A stretch of 64,000 nucleotides of DNA, taken from NCBI RefSeq assembly GCF_020216065.1, contig NZ_JAIWNA010000004.1, positions 124,001 to 188,000 on the forward strand. The letters run 5' to 3'. The notes beneath the pieces were generated by a model. It was not told where the DNA came from. It was given only the letters and a program-made list of their open reading frames with translations, and made no database searches. Both the position numbers and the translations under genes were made by a program. The DNA is from Nocardia rosealba. GTDB lineage: Bacteria > Actinomycetota > Actinomycetes > Mycobacteriales > Mycobacteriaceae. This document shows, piece after piece, positions 8,694-16,263 of this stretch; position 1 is the first letter of the stretch, and every line of letters begins with the position of its first letter.

Positions 8694-9404
8694 GTGCCGA
8701 ATCTGGAATCCGCCGCGCCCGCTACCTCGTCCGATGGTCGATCGCAGCGGTGGGACGGGCACAAGGCCGAACGACGTGACCAGATCCTGGCCGCCGCCGT
8801 CGTCGCCATCCGCGAGGACGGCGCGCGGGTCGGCGTCAAGGACATCGCCGCACGCGCAGGCGTCCCACGCTCGGTGGTCTATCGCCTCTTCGGCGACCGC
8901 GACGACCTCGACGAACAGGTCCGCATCCGCATCATCTCCGAATTGATGACACGGCTGACCCCCGTCCTCAACCCGGAGGGAACCGTCGGCGACGCAGTTA
9001 CCAGGGCCGTCGAAACCTATATCGGCTGGATCGTCACTAATCCTCATCTGCACCGATTCCTGGCCGCCGGTTCGAAACGGGTCGTCGGCAGCTCCCCGTC
9101 GGTCTCCGACGCCCGCACAGCCGTCGCGGTGCAGACCGCCCGCCTCTTCGCGATCAGCATCGCCCGCCACGGTGGGACAACCGAGGTCGCCGAGCCCTTG
9201 GCCTTCGGTCTCGTCGGCATGGTCGACAACTCGGTCAACCGCTGGCTCAGCCGCGGCATGCAACCACTTACCGCCGACGAACTGTCACGCGTCCTACAAC
9301 GCTGGATCGTCAACACGATCGCCGTCACCCTGGCCGACCTCGGCGTCGCCGTCGACGCCCAAACCCCGGTCGCCGACCTCTTCGGCCCCGACCAGGACAA
9401 CTGA
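8694..9404 (+). CDS. TetR/AcrR family transcriptional regulator
   Basis: 236 residues from GTG 8694; TAGGGT (8682-8687) lies 6 nt upstream and there is no ribosome-binding site, so the mRNA is probably leaderless. The N-terminal HTH spans about residues 25-75: HKAERRDQILAAAVVAIREDG, VGVKDIAARAGVPRSVVYRLFGDRDDL. The C-terminal part is a helical ligand-binding domain with an IGWIVTNPHLHRFLAAGS stretch. It follows the beta-oxidation operon by 120 bp in the same direction and is the only regulator nearby, so it is the best candidate to bind the paired operators at 2759 and 2853. That link is inference. Confidence 0.85.
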   Translation: MPNLESAAPATSSDGRSQRWDGHKAERRDQILAAAVVAIREDGARVGVKDIAARAGVPRSVVYRLFGDRDDLDEQVRIRIISELMTRLTPVLNPEGTVGDAVTRAVETYIGWIVTNPHLHRFLAAGSKRVVGSSPSVSDARTAVAVQTARLFAISIARHGGTTEVAEPLAFGLVGMVDNSVNRWLSRGMQPLTADELSRVLQRWIVNTIAVTLADLGVAVDAQTPVADLFGPDQDN

Positions 9405-9550
9405 GAAGCCGACAACGGCCCTGGTGAGAATGGCGGTACGCCGACCCCGAGAACGAGAATCGAGCCCGGGAGGCGGTCCGGTTTTGCACGCCGGGCCTGC
9501 TCGTCCGGTGGGTACCCGAATGTCCGGCTGACCACGCACCAGTTGAGCCT

Positions 9551-9919
9551 TTACTCCCCGAACGACGCTTTGAATTCGGGACAATAGGACTCGATACCCA
9601 ACGCGATCAAATGTGCGGCGTCATCCTGGCTCAGATTGGTCTTGATTTCGACTTTCTGCACAATTCGGGCCAGCTCGAAGGGATCGAGATTTGCGGGGTC
9701 GCCGGTCGATGCTGTCAAATCAGCGCACGAATTCTTGGCTTGCAATCGTGCCTGGTCGGGGTCGACCTGAAGGTTTCGCTCGGAGATCGCCTTGTCGAAC
9801 CGTTCATCTGCATCAGAACTGCTGTCGCTGCTGCTACAGCCTGCCACGAGGGAAACTGCTGTCATGGCGGCAAGTGTGGATGCACACAATGCCTTGTAGG
9901 TCGGGTGATTGATCGTCAT
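9551..9919 (-). CDS. DUF732-type lipoprotein
   Basis: 122 residues; ATG 9919 with GGAG upstream. The N-terminus MTINHPTYKALCASTLAAMTA is a lipoprotein signal with lipobox LVAGC (Cys near residue 28), then a Ser/Asp-rich linker. The mature domain contains Cys in KNSCADL and ESYCPEF, the paired-Cys helical pattern of DUF732 proteins that are abundant in mycobacteria and Nocardia. It would be anchored on the outer face of the membrane. It stands alone, and its local base composition looks more AT-rich than the flanking genes. Function unknown. Confidence 0.75.
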   Translation of the reverse strand: MTINHPTYKALCASTLAAMTAVSLVAGCSSSDSSSDADERFDKAISERNLQVDPDQARLQAKNSCADLTASTGDPANLDPFELARIVQKVEIKTNLSQDDAAHLIALGIESYCPEFKASFGE

Positions 9920-10319
9920 CGTGGTCTCCGTCGGTATCCCGCCCTATTCTGTTTGTCGCACTTGTTCTGCCTCTGTTACGTGAGGGGTCGCGCAACATGG
10001 TCTTGATTCCGATCGACTCGCCAGAACCTGCCACGACGGCATGTCGTATTTGTCAGTGCACCCGCCCATCGGCGCGGTATTTCAGTGTGGCGCCAGGATT
10101 GCTGCAACCGCAGGATCGGTGTTGTGAGCCTCTGGAAATACCGACTGGTGGGAAGGAGCCGGCATCCCTGGATGGGGCCGACGCAGCCAGGGGCCTGTTC
10201 GGTTACGGCAGCTCGTCCGCGAAGCTTTGAGACCTTGTCTGAGTAGTCCAGATCCGGCCCACGTCAGGGACTGTTTGCAGGTTCCTACCTACTGGTGCAT
10301 CGAGCTCGAAGGTCAAGAA
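9920..10319. other. 400-bp gap without a convincing gene
   Basis: The stretch between the DUF732 start and the tRNA terminator is comparatively AT-rich. It must hold the promoter of the lipoprotein gene. A 77-codon plus-strand frame at 9997-10230 has no coding character and no ribosome-binding site. I see no repeat, RNA gene or operator that I could name. Confidence 0.5.
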
Positions 10320-10353
10320 AGCCCCTGACCCGCGAATGTGCAGGTCAGGGGCT
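10320..10353 (-). terminator. intrinsic terminator of tRNA-Arg
   Basis: An 11-bp perfect stem (AGCCCCTGACC at 10320-10330 with GGTCAGGGGCT at 10343-10353) has a 12-nt loop. Read on the minus strand it is followed by TTTCTT. It lies 6 bp beyond the tRNA 3' end, in the right direction to end that transcript. Confidence 0.8.
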
Positions 10354-10359
10354 ATTTTG

Positions 10360-10433
10360 CGCCCCCGGCAGGAATCGAACCTGCGACCTAGGGATTAGAA
10401 GGCCCTTGCTCTATCCAACTGAGCTACGGAGGC
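10360..10433 (-). tRNA. tRNA-Arg (anticodon TCT)
   Basis: A 74-nt cloverleaf on the minus strand starts GCCTCCGTAGCTCAGTTGG and ends in GGTTCGATTCC and an acceptor strand CGGGGGC plus discriminator G. The acceptor stem pairs along its full length with one T-G wobble. The anticodon loop CTTCTAA gives anticodon TCT, which reads AGA/AGG arginine codons, rare in this GC-rich genome. CCA is not encoded. A strong terminator follows. Confidence 0.95.
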
Positions 10434-10567
10434 AGACGCATTCACCTTTGTCGATGTCGGCGTCGGTGTCCAGCGCGAAAAGTATAGCGACCGACCGGGT
10501 GGTGGGCGGGGTTGGGAGCGGCGCCCCATGGGCGCGTGGGGGAGCAGGTCGAACTACCCTCGTTGAC

Positions 10568-12649
10568 ATGTCGTTATCGCAAGACCCCTCCGCAGGAACC
10601 GTCGGCGACGGCGCTGGACCGGCGGAGACGGATCGGGCGGCCGCGACGGGCAGCAGTTCCTCGGCGGGTGGCCGGGCGTTCGGTGCGCTCGGGGTGATCG
10701 CCGGGGCGATGGCCGCGGCGGTCGCGGCGATCGTGGTCGCGTTGTCGGCGGCGCAGGCGCTGAGTCTGCTGGGGATTCCCGATCCCGGTGCGCTCACCAC
10801 GTACGGGTTGCCCGCGTTGCGGGCACTCGCCGACCTGTCCGCCGCCGTGACGGTCGGCTCCCTGCTGTTCGCGGCGTTCCTGCTGCCGCCGAAAGACAGC
10901 GGGTTGCTCGAGGCCGGTGGGTACCGGGCGGTGCGACGGGCCTCGGACGCGGCGATCGTCTGGGCGGTGTGCGCGGCGTTGCTCGTGCCGCTGACGGTGT
11001 CGGATACGACGGGTCAGCCGGTGGGTTCGATCTGGCGGCCCGAAGTGCTGTGGCCGGTGATCGCCCAGGTCGAGGTGGCGGGCGCCTGGCGAACGACCAC
11101 CGTGCTCGCCCTCGTCCTCGCGATCGGATGCCGACTGGCCTTGCGCTGGAGCTGGACGCCGATCCTGCTCGCGCTCGCGATCGGCACCATGATGCCGTTG
11201 GCCTTGACCGGGCACTCGTCCTCGGGCGGTTCGCACGACGTGGCGACCAACTCGCTCATCCTGCACATGATCTCGGCCGCGGTGTGGGTCGGTGGGCTGG
11301 TCGCGGTACTCGCCCACGCGATGCGCGGCGGCGCCGATACCGATGTCGCCGCCCGGCGTTTCTCGCTGGCCGCGACCGTCGCGATCGTTGTCATCGCGCT
11401 CAGCGGTGTGATCAACGCCTGGGTTCGGGTGCCGGCCGCCGAGCTGTTCACCACCACGTACGGCAGGCTCGTGCTCGCCAAAACGGCGGCACTCGTGCTG
11501 CTCGCGGGCCTCGGCTTCCTGCAGCGACGGTCGGCATTGCCGGCGCTGGCCGCCGACGCGCGCGATCGGGCGGCGCTGATCCGGTTCGCCGGCGTGGAGA
11601 TGCTGATCTTCGCCGCCACGATCGGCCTCGCCGTGGGCCTCGGGCGCACCCCACCTCCGCCACCGACGTCCATCCCCACGCCGACGGAAGTGGAACTGGG
11701 CTACACCGTCGACGGCCCGCCGACCGTCGGCAGGCTGCTGTTCGACTGGCGGTTCGACCTGATCTTCGGCACCCTCGCCATCGTGCTCGCCGCCCTCTAC
11801 CTGCTCGGTGTGTACCGGCTGCGCACCCGCGGCGACGCCTGGCCGCTCGGCCGGACCATCGCCTGGTGCAGCGGCTGCCTCGTGCTGTTGCTCGCCACCT
11901 CCTCGGGCGTCGGCCGGTACGCACCCGCCATGTTCAGCGTGCACATGGGCGCGCACATGGCGTTGTCGATGCTCGCACCGATCCTGCTCGCCCTCGGCGG
12001 TGCGGTGACCCTCGCCCTGCGCGCGCTCACGCCGGCAGGTCGCGGCGGGATTCCCGGCCCGCGCGAATGGATCCTCGCGGCCGTGCACAACCCGGTCTCG
12101 CGGTTCCTCACCCAGCCGGTGGTCGCGTCGGTGATCTTCGTGGCCGGGTTCTACGCGCTCTACCTCGGTGGGATCTTCGACGCCACCGTCGATTCGCACG
12201 CGGCGCACCTGATGATGAACGCGCACTTCCTCATCAGCGGTTATCTGTTCTACTGGGTGGTGATCGGCATCGATCCCAAACCGCGTGAGGTGGCGCCGTT
12301 GACCAAGCTGGCCATGGTGTTCGGCACCCTGCCGTTCCACGCCTTCTTCGGTATCGCTCTGATGAGCATGACGACCGTCCTCGGTGGCTGGTTCTACCGC
12401 ACCCTCGACCTGGGCTGGAATATCGACCTGCTGGCCGACCAGCGCAACGGTGGCAGCTTCGCCTGGGCAAGCGGTGAGGTGCCGCTGGTCGTGGTGATGC
12501 TGGCGCTGCTGATCCAGTGGTCACGCAGCGATCAGCGGCTCGCCAAGCGCACCGATCGCGCGGCCGACCGCGACAACGACGCCGAACTCAACGCCTACAA
12601 CGCGATGTACGCCGAGCTGGCGCGTCGCGACCGCGAGGTGCGTCCGTGA
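10568..12649 (+). CDS. CopD-CtaG fusion: copper transport / cytochrome oxidase assembly membrane protein
   Basis: 693 residues; ATG 10568 is 7 nt after a TACCCT -10 box, so a leaderless start is likely, and the longer frame running through the tRNA is rejected. A Ser/Ala-rich cytoplasmic N-terminus is followed by about 14 hydrophobic segments. Residues ~85-400 resemble the CopD copper-import domain (LTGHSSSGGSHDVATNSLILHM with His residues). Residues ~430-660 match the CtaG/Caa3 domain (FSVHMGAHMALSMLAP, HAAHLMMNAHFLISGYLFYW). Such fusions (for example mycobacterial Rv0102) help load copper into cytochrome c oxidase. The downstream dehydratase overlaps by 4 bp but is functionally unrelated. 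Confidence 0.88.
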   Translation: MSLSQDPSAGTVGDGAGPAETDRAAATGSSSSAGGRAFGALGVIAGAMAAAVAAIVVALSAAQALSLLGIPDPGALTTYGLPALRALADLSAAVTVGSLLFAAFLLPPKDSGLLEAGGYRAVRRASDAAIVWAVCAALLVPLTVSDTTGQPVGSIWRPEVLWPVIAQVEVAGAWRTTTVLALVLAIGCRLALRWSWTPILLALAIGTMMPLALTGHSSSGGSHDVATNSLILHMISAAVWVGGLVAVLAHAMRGGADTDVAARRFSLAATVAIVVIALSGVINAWVRVPAAELFTTTYGRLVLAKTAALVLLAGLGFLQRRSALPALAADARDRAALIRFAGVEMLIFAATIGLAVGLGRTPPPPPTSIPTPTEVELGYTVDGPPTVGRLLFDWRFDLIFGTLAIVLAALYLLGVYRLRTRGDAWPLGRTIAWCSGCLVLLLATSSGVGRYAPAMFSVHMGAHMALSMLAPILLALGGAVTLALRALTPAGRGGIPGPREWILAAVHNPVSRFLTQPVVASVIFVAGFYALYLGGIFDATVDSHAAHLMMNAHFLISGYLFYWVVIGIDPKPREVAPLTKLAMVFGTLPFHAFFGIALMSMTTVLGGWFYRTLDLGWNIDLLADQRNGGSFAWASGEVPLVVVMLALLIQWSRSDQRLAKRTDRAADRDNDAELNAYNAMYAELARRDREVRP

Positions 12650-13620
12650 CCGAATGCGGTACACCGGCGAGCCAGACGAGTCGACCGGTCGGGACGCCGC
12701 GTGTGCTGCGGACCGATGTGCGGACGGCTCGGCGCCGATTATCGGGGCGGGTGCGTAAGACACCGGTGTTCCACACCAGCGTCGACGGGCCCGACGGACC
12801 GGTTCCGGTGTCGTTGAAGATGGAATTCCTGCAGCACGGCGGCACCTTCAAGGTGCGTGGCGCGTTCAACGCGCTGCTGGCCGAGGAATCTGCCGGGCAC
12901 GTTGTGGTCGCCTCGGGTGGCAACGCCGGGATCGCGTTCGCGCTGGCAGCGGCGCAGCTCGGTAAGGAATGCACGGTCGTCGTGCCCGAATCCGCACCGC
13001 ACACGAAGGTCGCGGCCATGTGGGCGCACGGTGCGGAGGTGCTCTGGCACGGGGCGACCTTCGCCGAAGCCGAGCGCCACGCGGTGACCCTGGCGGCCGA
13101 ACGCGGCGCCGGGCACCTGCGCGCCGACGACATTCCCGCGGTGGTGGCGGGCGCGGGCATCATCGGTCTCGAGCTGGAGGAACAGGTGCGTGGGCGGCCG
13201 CCGGTGCTGGCAGCCGTTGGATGCGGCGGGCTGATCGCCGGGCTCGGGGCCGCGCTCGGCAGGCGACGTCAGATCGTCGGGGTGGAATCCGAGCACACGC
13301 CCGCACTGTCGGCCGCGCTCGCGGCGGGCAGGCCGGTCGACGTCGCCGCGCCGTCCCCGGGCGACGAGCCGATGTGCGCGACCCGGGTCGGCGATATCGC
13401 CTACGACATCGCCAGTCGACAGCAGATGCGGGCCCTCGGCGTGGCCGACGACGCGGTGACCCGTGCGCGCGAATACCTGTGGCGCGAATTCCGGGTCGTC
13501 GTCGAACTCGAGGGCGCGTCCGCGCTGGCAGCGGTGCAGAGCGGGGCCTACACCCCGGAGCCGGGCGTGCGGCCGATCGTGGTGCTGTGCGGGGCGAACA
13601 CCGAACTGCCCATGCTCTGA
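12646..13620 (+). CDS. PLP-dependent serine/threonine dehydratase family enzyme
   Basis: 324 residues from GTG 12646, overlapping the CtaG stop by 4 bp (GTGA). Fold type II PLP motifs are present: the Schiff-base lysine in HGGTFKVRGAFNAL (about residue 70), the substrate loop VASGGNAGIAFALAAAQLG and the phosphate-binding GCGGLIAG. SGGNAG replaces the more usual SxGNH. The length is that of catabolic serine/threonine dehydratases, without a C-terminal ACT regulatory domain. It would deaminate Ser or Thr to a 2-oxo acid. A racemase or an enzyme with other beta-substituted substrates cannot be excluded. Confidence 0.82.
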   Translation: MTECGTPASQTSRPVGTPRVLRTDVRTARRRLSGRVRKTPVFHTSVDGPDGPVPVSLKMEFLQHGGTFKVRGAFNALLAEESAGHVVVASGGNAGIAFALAAAQLGKECTVVVPESAPHTKVAAMWAHGAEVLWHGATFAEAERHAVTLAAERGAGHLRADDIPAVVAGAGIIGLELEEQVRGRPPVLAAVGCGGLIAGLGAALGRRRQIVGVESEHTPALSAALAAGRPVDVAAPSPGDEPMCATRVGDIAYDIASRQQMRALGVADDAVTRAREYLWREFRVVVELEGASALAAVQSGAYTPEPGVRPIVVLCGANTELPML

Positions 13621-13627
13621 CACGGCG

Positions 13628-13662
13628 GATATCCACAACCCGAGAAGTTGTCCCCAGATATC
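13628..13662. repeat. imperfect inverted repeat upstream of the ssb paralog
   Basis: GATATC-C-ACAAC, a 7-nt centre, then GTTGT-CCCCA-GATATC form two nested complementary arm pairs with unequal spacing. The arms contain ATCCACA and TTGTCCCCA, both resembling DnaA-box halves. It lies about 90 bp upstream of the ssb paralog start. It may be a regulatory site for a DNA-metabolism gene, but this is weak. Confidence 0.3.
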
Positions 13663-13748
13663 GGCGGTGCCGGATCGGCGGTGCCTGCCTGCGCCATCCT
13701 TGAATGGTCAGAGCAACAACACCGAATGTCTGAGCGGGGGCGGTTTCG

Positions 13749-14318
13749 ATGTACGAGGCGAATGCGACGGTGATCGGCACGGTGGTCAACCATCCCGTGC
13801 GGCGGGATCTGGCCAACGGGGAGCAGGTGGTGTCGTTCCGGATGGCGAGCACGGCACGCCGGTTCGATCCGAGCGCGGGCGAATGGGTGGATGCGGGCAC
13901 GCTCTATCTCACGGTCAGCTGCTGGCGCAGATTGGTCGCCGGGGTCGACCGATCACTGCGCCGGGGCGATCCGGTGATCGCCTACGGTCAGCTGCGCTCG
14001 CACGAATACCGGGGCAAGGACGGCGGCGAACGTCGTGATCTGGAAATGCGCGCTGTCGCGGTGGGACCCGATCTCGGCCGGTGCAGTGCCACCATCCAGC
14101 GACGATCGGAGGCGGCGCGGTTCACCCCGCACGTGGTACGGAATATTCCGGGCGATCAGGGCGCTGTAGTGTCGGCTGCCGCACCGCCGGGGGCGGAGGG
14201 CGAGTATGCGCCCGAGGACCGTTCTGCCGTAGCCTCTACGTCCGCGGCGGATTCCCTCCCGGCGCGATCGCCGGACGAGATGCCGATCGAAGGCATTCCC
14301 GCGCAGGTCGACGCCTGA
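13749..14318 (+). CDS. single-stranded DNA-binding protein (secondary SSB paralog)
   Basis: 189 residues; ATG 13749 behind GGGGGCGG. The OB fold occupies residues 1-115 (MYEANATVIGTVVNHPVRRD, VVSFRMASTARRFDP, LTVSCWRRLVAGVDRSLRRGDPV). The C-terminal tail is long, Ser/Pro/Glu-rich and ends EGIPAQVDA rather than in the acidic DDDxPF tip that primary bacterial SSBs use to recruit partners. It sits directly before ettA, as I recall for the mycobacterial pair Rv2478c-Rv2477c. It is likely a specialised ssDNA-binding protein used in stress or recombination, not the replication SSB. Confidence 0.85.
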   Translation: MYEANATVIGTVVNHPVRRDLANGEQVVSFRMASTARRFDPSAGEWVDAGTLYLTVSCWRRLVAGVDRSLRRGDPVIAYGQLRSHEYRGKDGGERRDLEMRAVAVGPDLGRCSATIQRRSEAARFTPHVVRNIPGDQGAVVSAAAPPGAEGEYAPEDRSAVASTSAADSLPARSPDEMPIEGIPAQVDA

Positions 14319-14388
14319 GGGCAGGTCCGCGGCACCGGCCCCCGCTCCGCATCGCACCCCTGTTACCCGCACCGATAGGCTTCCATAT

Positions 14389-16065
14389 ATGGCTGAGTTC
14401 ATTTATTCGATGATCAAAGTTCGCAAGGCGCACGGCGACAAGGTCATTCTCGACGACGTTTCGTTGAACTTCCTGCCCGGCGCCAAGATCGGCGTGGTCG
14501 GCCCGAACGGTGCGGGTAAGTCCAGCGTGCTGAAGATCATGGCGGGGGTGGACCGGCCGAACAACGGTGAAGCGTTCCTCGCGCCCGGCGCTTCGGTCGG
14601 CATCCTCATGCAGGAACCGGACCTGAACGAGGAGAAGACCGTCCGCGGCAACGTGGAAGAGGGCCTCGGCGAGGTCAAGGTGAAGCTGGATCGCTTCAAC
14701 GAGATCGCCGAGCTCATGGCCACGGAGTACTCCGACGAGCTCATGGACGAGATGGGCCAACTGCAGGAGTTCCTCGACCACGCCGACGCGTGGGATGTCG
14801 ACTCCCAACTCGAGCAGGCCATGGACGCGCTGCGCTGCCCGCCGCCGGACGAGCCGGTCACCAACCTCTCCGGTGGTGAGCGTCGCCGCGTCGCGCTGTG
14901 CAAGCTGCTGCTGAGCAAGCCCGACCTGCTGCTGCTCGACGAACCGACCAACCACCTGGACGCCGAGAGCGTGCTGTGGCTCGAACAGCACCTGGCCTCC
15001 TACCCGGGTGCCGTGCTCGCCGTCACCCACGACCGGTACTTCCTCGACAACGTCGCGCAGTGGATCCTCGAACTCGACCGCGGTCGGGCCATCGGCTACG
15101 AGGGCAACTACTCCACCTACCTGGAGAAGAAGGCCCAGCGTCTCGAGGTGCAGGGCAAGAAGGACCAGAAGCTGCAGAAGCGCCTCAAGGAGGAGCTGGC
15201 CTGGGTTCGTTCCGGCGCCAAGGCCCGCCAGGCCAAGAACAAAGCCCGACTCGGTCGCTACGAAGAGATGGCGGCCGAGGCCGAGCGGCACCGCAAGCTG
15301 GACTTCGAGGAGATCCAGATCCCCGCGGGTCCGCGCCTCGGCGACATCGTGGTCAATGTCTCGCACCTGGACAAGGGCTTCGGCGATCGTCAGCTCATCA
15401 AGGATCTGTCGTTCACGTTGCCGCGCAACGGCATCGTCGGGGTGATCGGCCCCAACGGTGTCGGTAAGACCACGCTGTTCAAGACCATCGTCGGGCTCGA
15501 GGAGCCCGACAGCGGCGAGGTGAAGGTCGGCGAGACCGTCAAGCTCAGCTACGTCGACCAGAACCGTGCGGGCATCGACCCGAACAAGAACGTCTGGCAG
15601 GTCGTCTCCGACGGGCTCGACTTCATCGAGGTCGGCAACCAGGAGATGCCCTCGCGTGCCTACGTCAGCGCGTTCGGTTTCAAGGGCCCGGATCAGCAGA
15701 AGCCGGCCGGAGTGCTCTCCGGTGGTGAGCGCAACCGCCTGAACCTGGCGCTCACCCTCAAGCAGGGTGGCAACCTGATCCTGCTCGACGAGCCGACCAA
15801 CGACCTCGACGTCGAGACCCTGAGCTCGCTCGAGAACGCGCTCGAGCAGTTCCCGGGCTGCGCCGTCGTGATCTCCCACGACCGGTGGTTCCTCGACCGC
15901 ACCTGCACCCACATCCTGGCGTGGGAAGGCGACAACGACAACGAAGCCAAGTGGTTCTGGTTCGAGGGCAACTTCGAGGCCTACGAGGCGAACAAGGTGG
16001 AGCGGATGGGCGCGGAAGCCGCTCGCCCGCACCGGGTTACGCACCGCAAGCTCACTCGCGACTGA
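14389..16065 (+). CDS. ettA: energy-dependent translational throttle protein EttA (ABC-F ATPase)
   Basis: 558 residues, the normal EttA length; ATG 14389 lies 7 nt after TAGGCT, suggesting a leaderless start. Two ABC domains are present: Walker A GPNGAGKSS (about residue 40) with signature LSGGERRRVAL and Walker B LLLLDEPTNHLD, then GPNGVGKTT (about residue 355) with LSGGERNRLNLAL and LILLDEPTNDLD. The linker between them is the charged P-site tRNA-interaction motif, and there are no membrane segments. ABC-F proteins bind the ribosomal E site and gate the first elongation steps according to ATP/ADP. A strong hairpin follows the stop. Confidence 0.95.
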   Translation: MAEFIYSMIKVRKAHGDKVILDDVSLNFLPGAKIGVVGPNGAGKSSVLKIMAGVDRPNNGEAFLAPGASVGILMQEPDLNEEKTVRGNVEEGLGEVKVKLDRFNEIAELMATEYSDELMDEMGQLQEFLDHADAWDVDSQLEQAMDALRCPPPDEPVTNLSGGERRRVALCKLLLSKPDLLLLDEPTNHLDAESVLWLEQHLASYPGAVLAVTHDRYFLDNVAQWILELDRGRAIGYEGNYSTYLEKKAQRLEVQGKKDQKLQKRLKEELAWVRSGAKARQAKNKARLGRYEEMAAEAERHRKLDFEEIQIPAGPRLGDIVVNVSHLDKGFGDRQLIKDLSFTLPRNGIVGVIGPNGVGKTTLFKTIVGLEEPDSGEVKVGETVKLSYVDQNRAGIDPNKNVWQVVSDGLDFIEVGNQEMPSRAYVSAFGFKGPDQQKPAGVLSGGERNRLNLALTLKQGGNLILLDEPTNDLDVETLSSLENALEQFPGCAVVISHDRWFLDRTCTHILAWEGDNDNEAKWFWFEGNFEAYEANKVERMGAEAARPHRVTHRKLTRD

Positions 16066-16083
16066 TATCCGCGCGGACCGCAT

Positions 16084-16133
16084 CGACGGCCCGGCCTGAC
16101 GATCGACTTGTCGATCGAACGGCCGGGCCGTCG
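16084..16133 (+). terminator. hairpin terminator after ettA
   Basis: A 13-bp GC-rich stem (16084-16096 with 16121-16133) encloses an inner hairpin GATCGA-CTTG-TCGATC (16101-16116). It is followed by GCGTTTC, so the T-run is poor. It lies 19 bp after the ettA stop and separates it from gdh. Confidence 0.7.
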
Positions 16134-16263
16134 GCGTTTCACAAGTTACCGGCGGGGAAGCCGGATTTCCGACGGCACGGCTCGCGCGGCGGCGTTAGTC
16201 TCGGAATCGCGTCACCGGACTTTACGGAATCGAAGCCAACCGAAACATGGGAGCAGGCGAAAG

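Noticed and set aside
9997..10230. 77-codon frame in the gap before tRNA-Arg
   Set aside because: It has no ribosome-binding site or recognisable family and low coding character.
10360..10433. tRNA-Arg as an attachment site of an integrated element
   Set aside because: No integrase and no repeated copy of the tRNA 3' end was found in the window.
10295..10567. N-terminal extension of the CtaG frame through the tRNA-Arg gene
   Set aside because: It would translate across the tRNA and its terminator; the promoter-like TACCCT and ATG at 10568 explain the start better.
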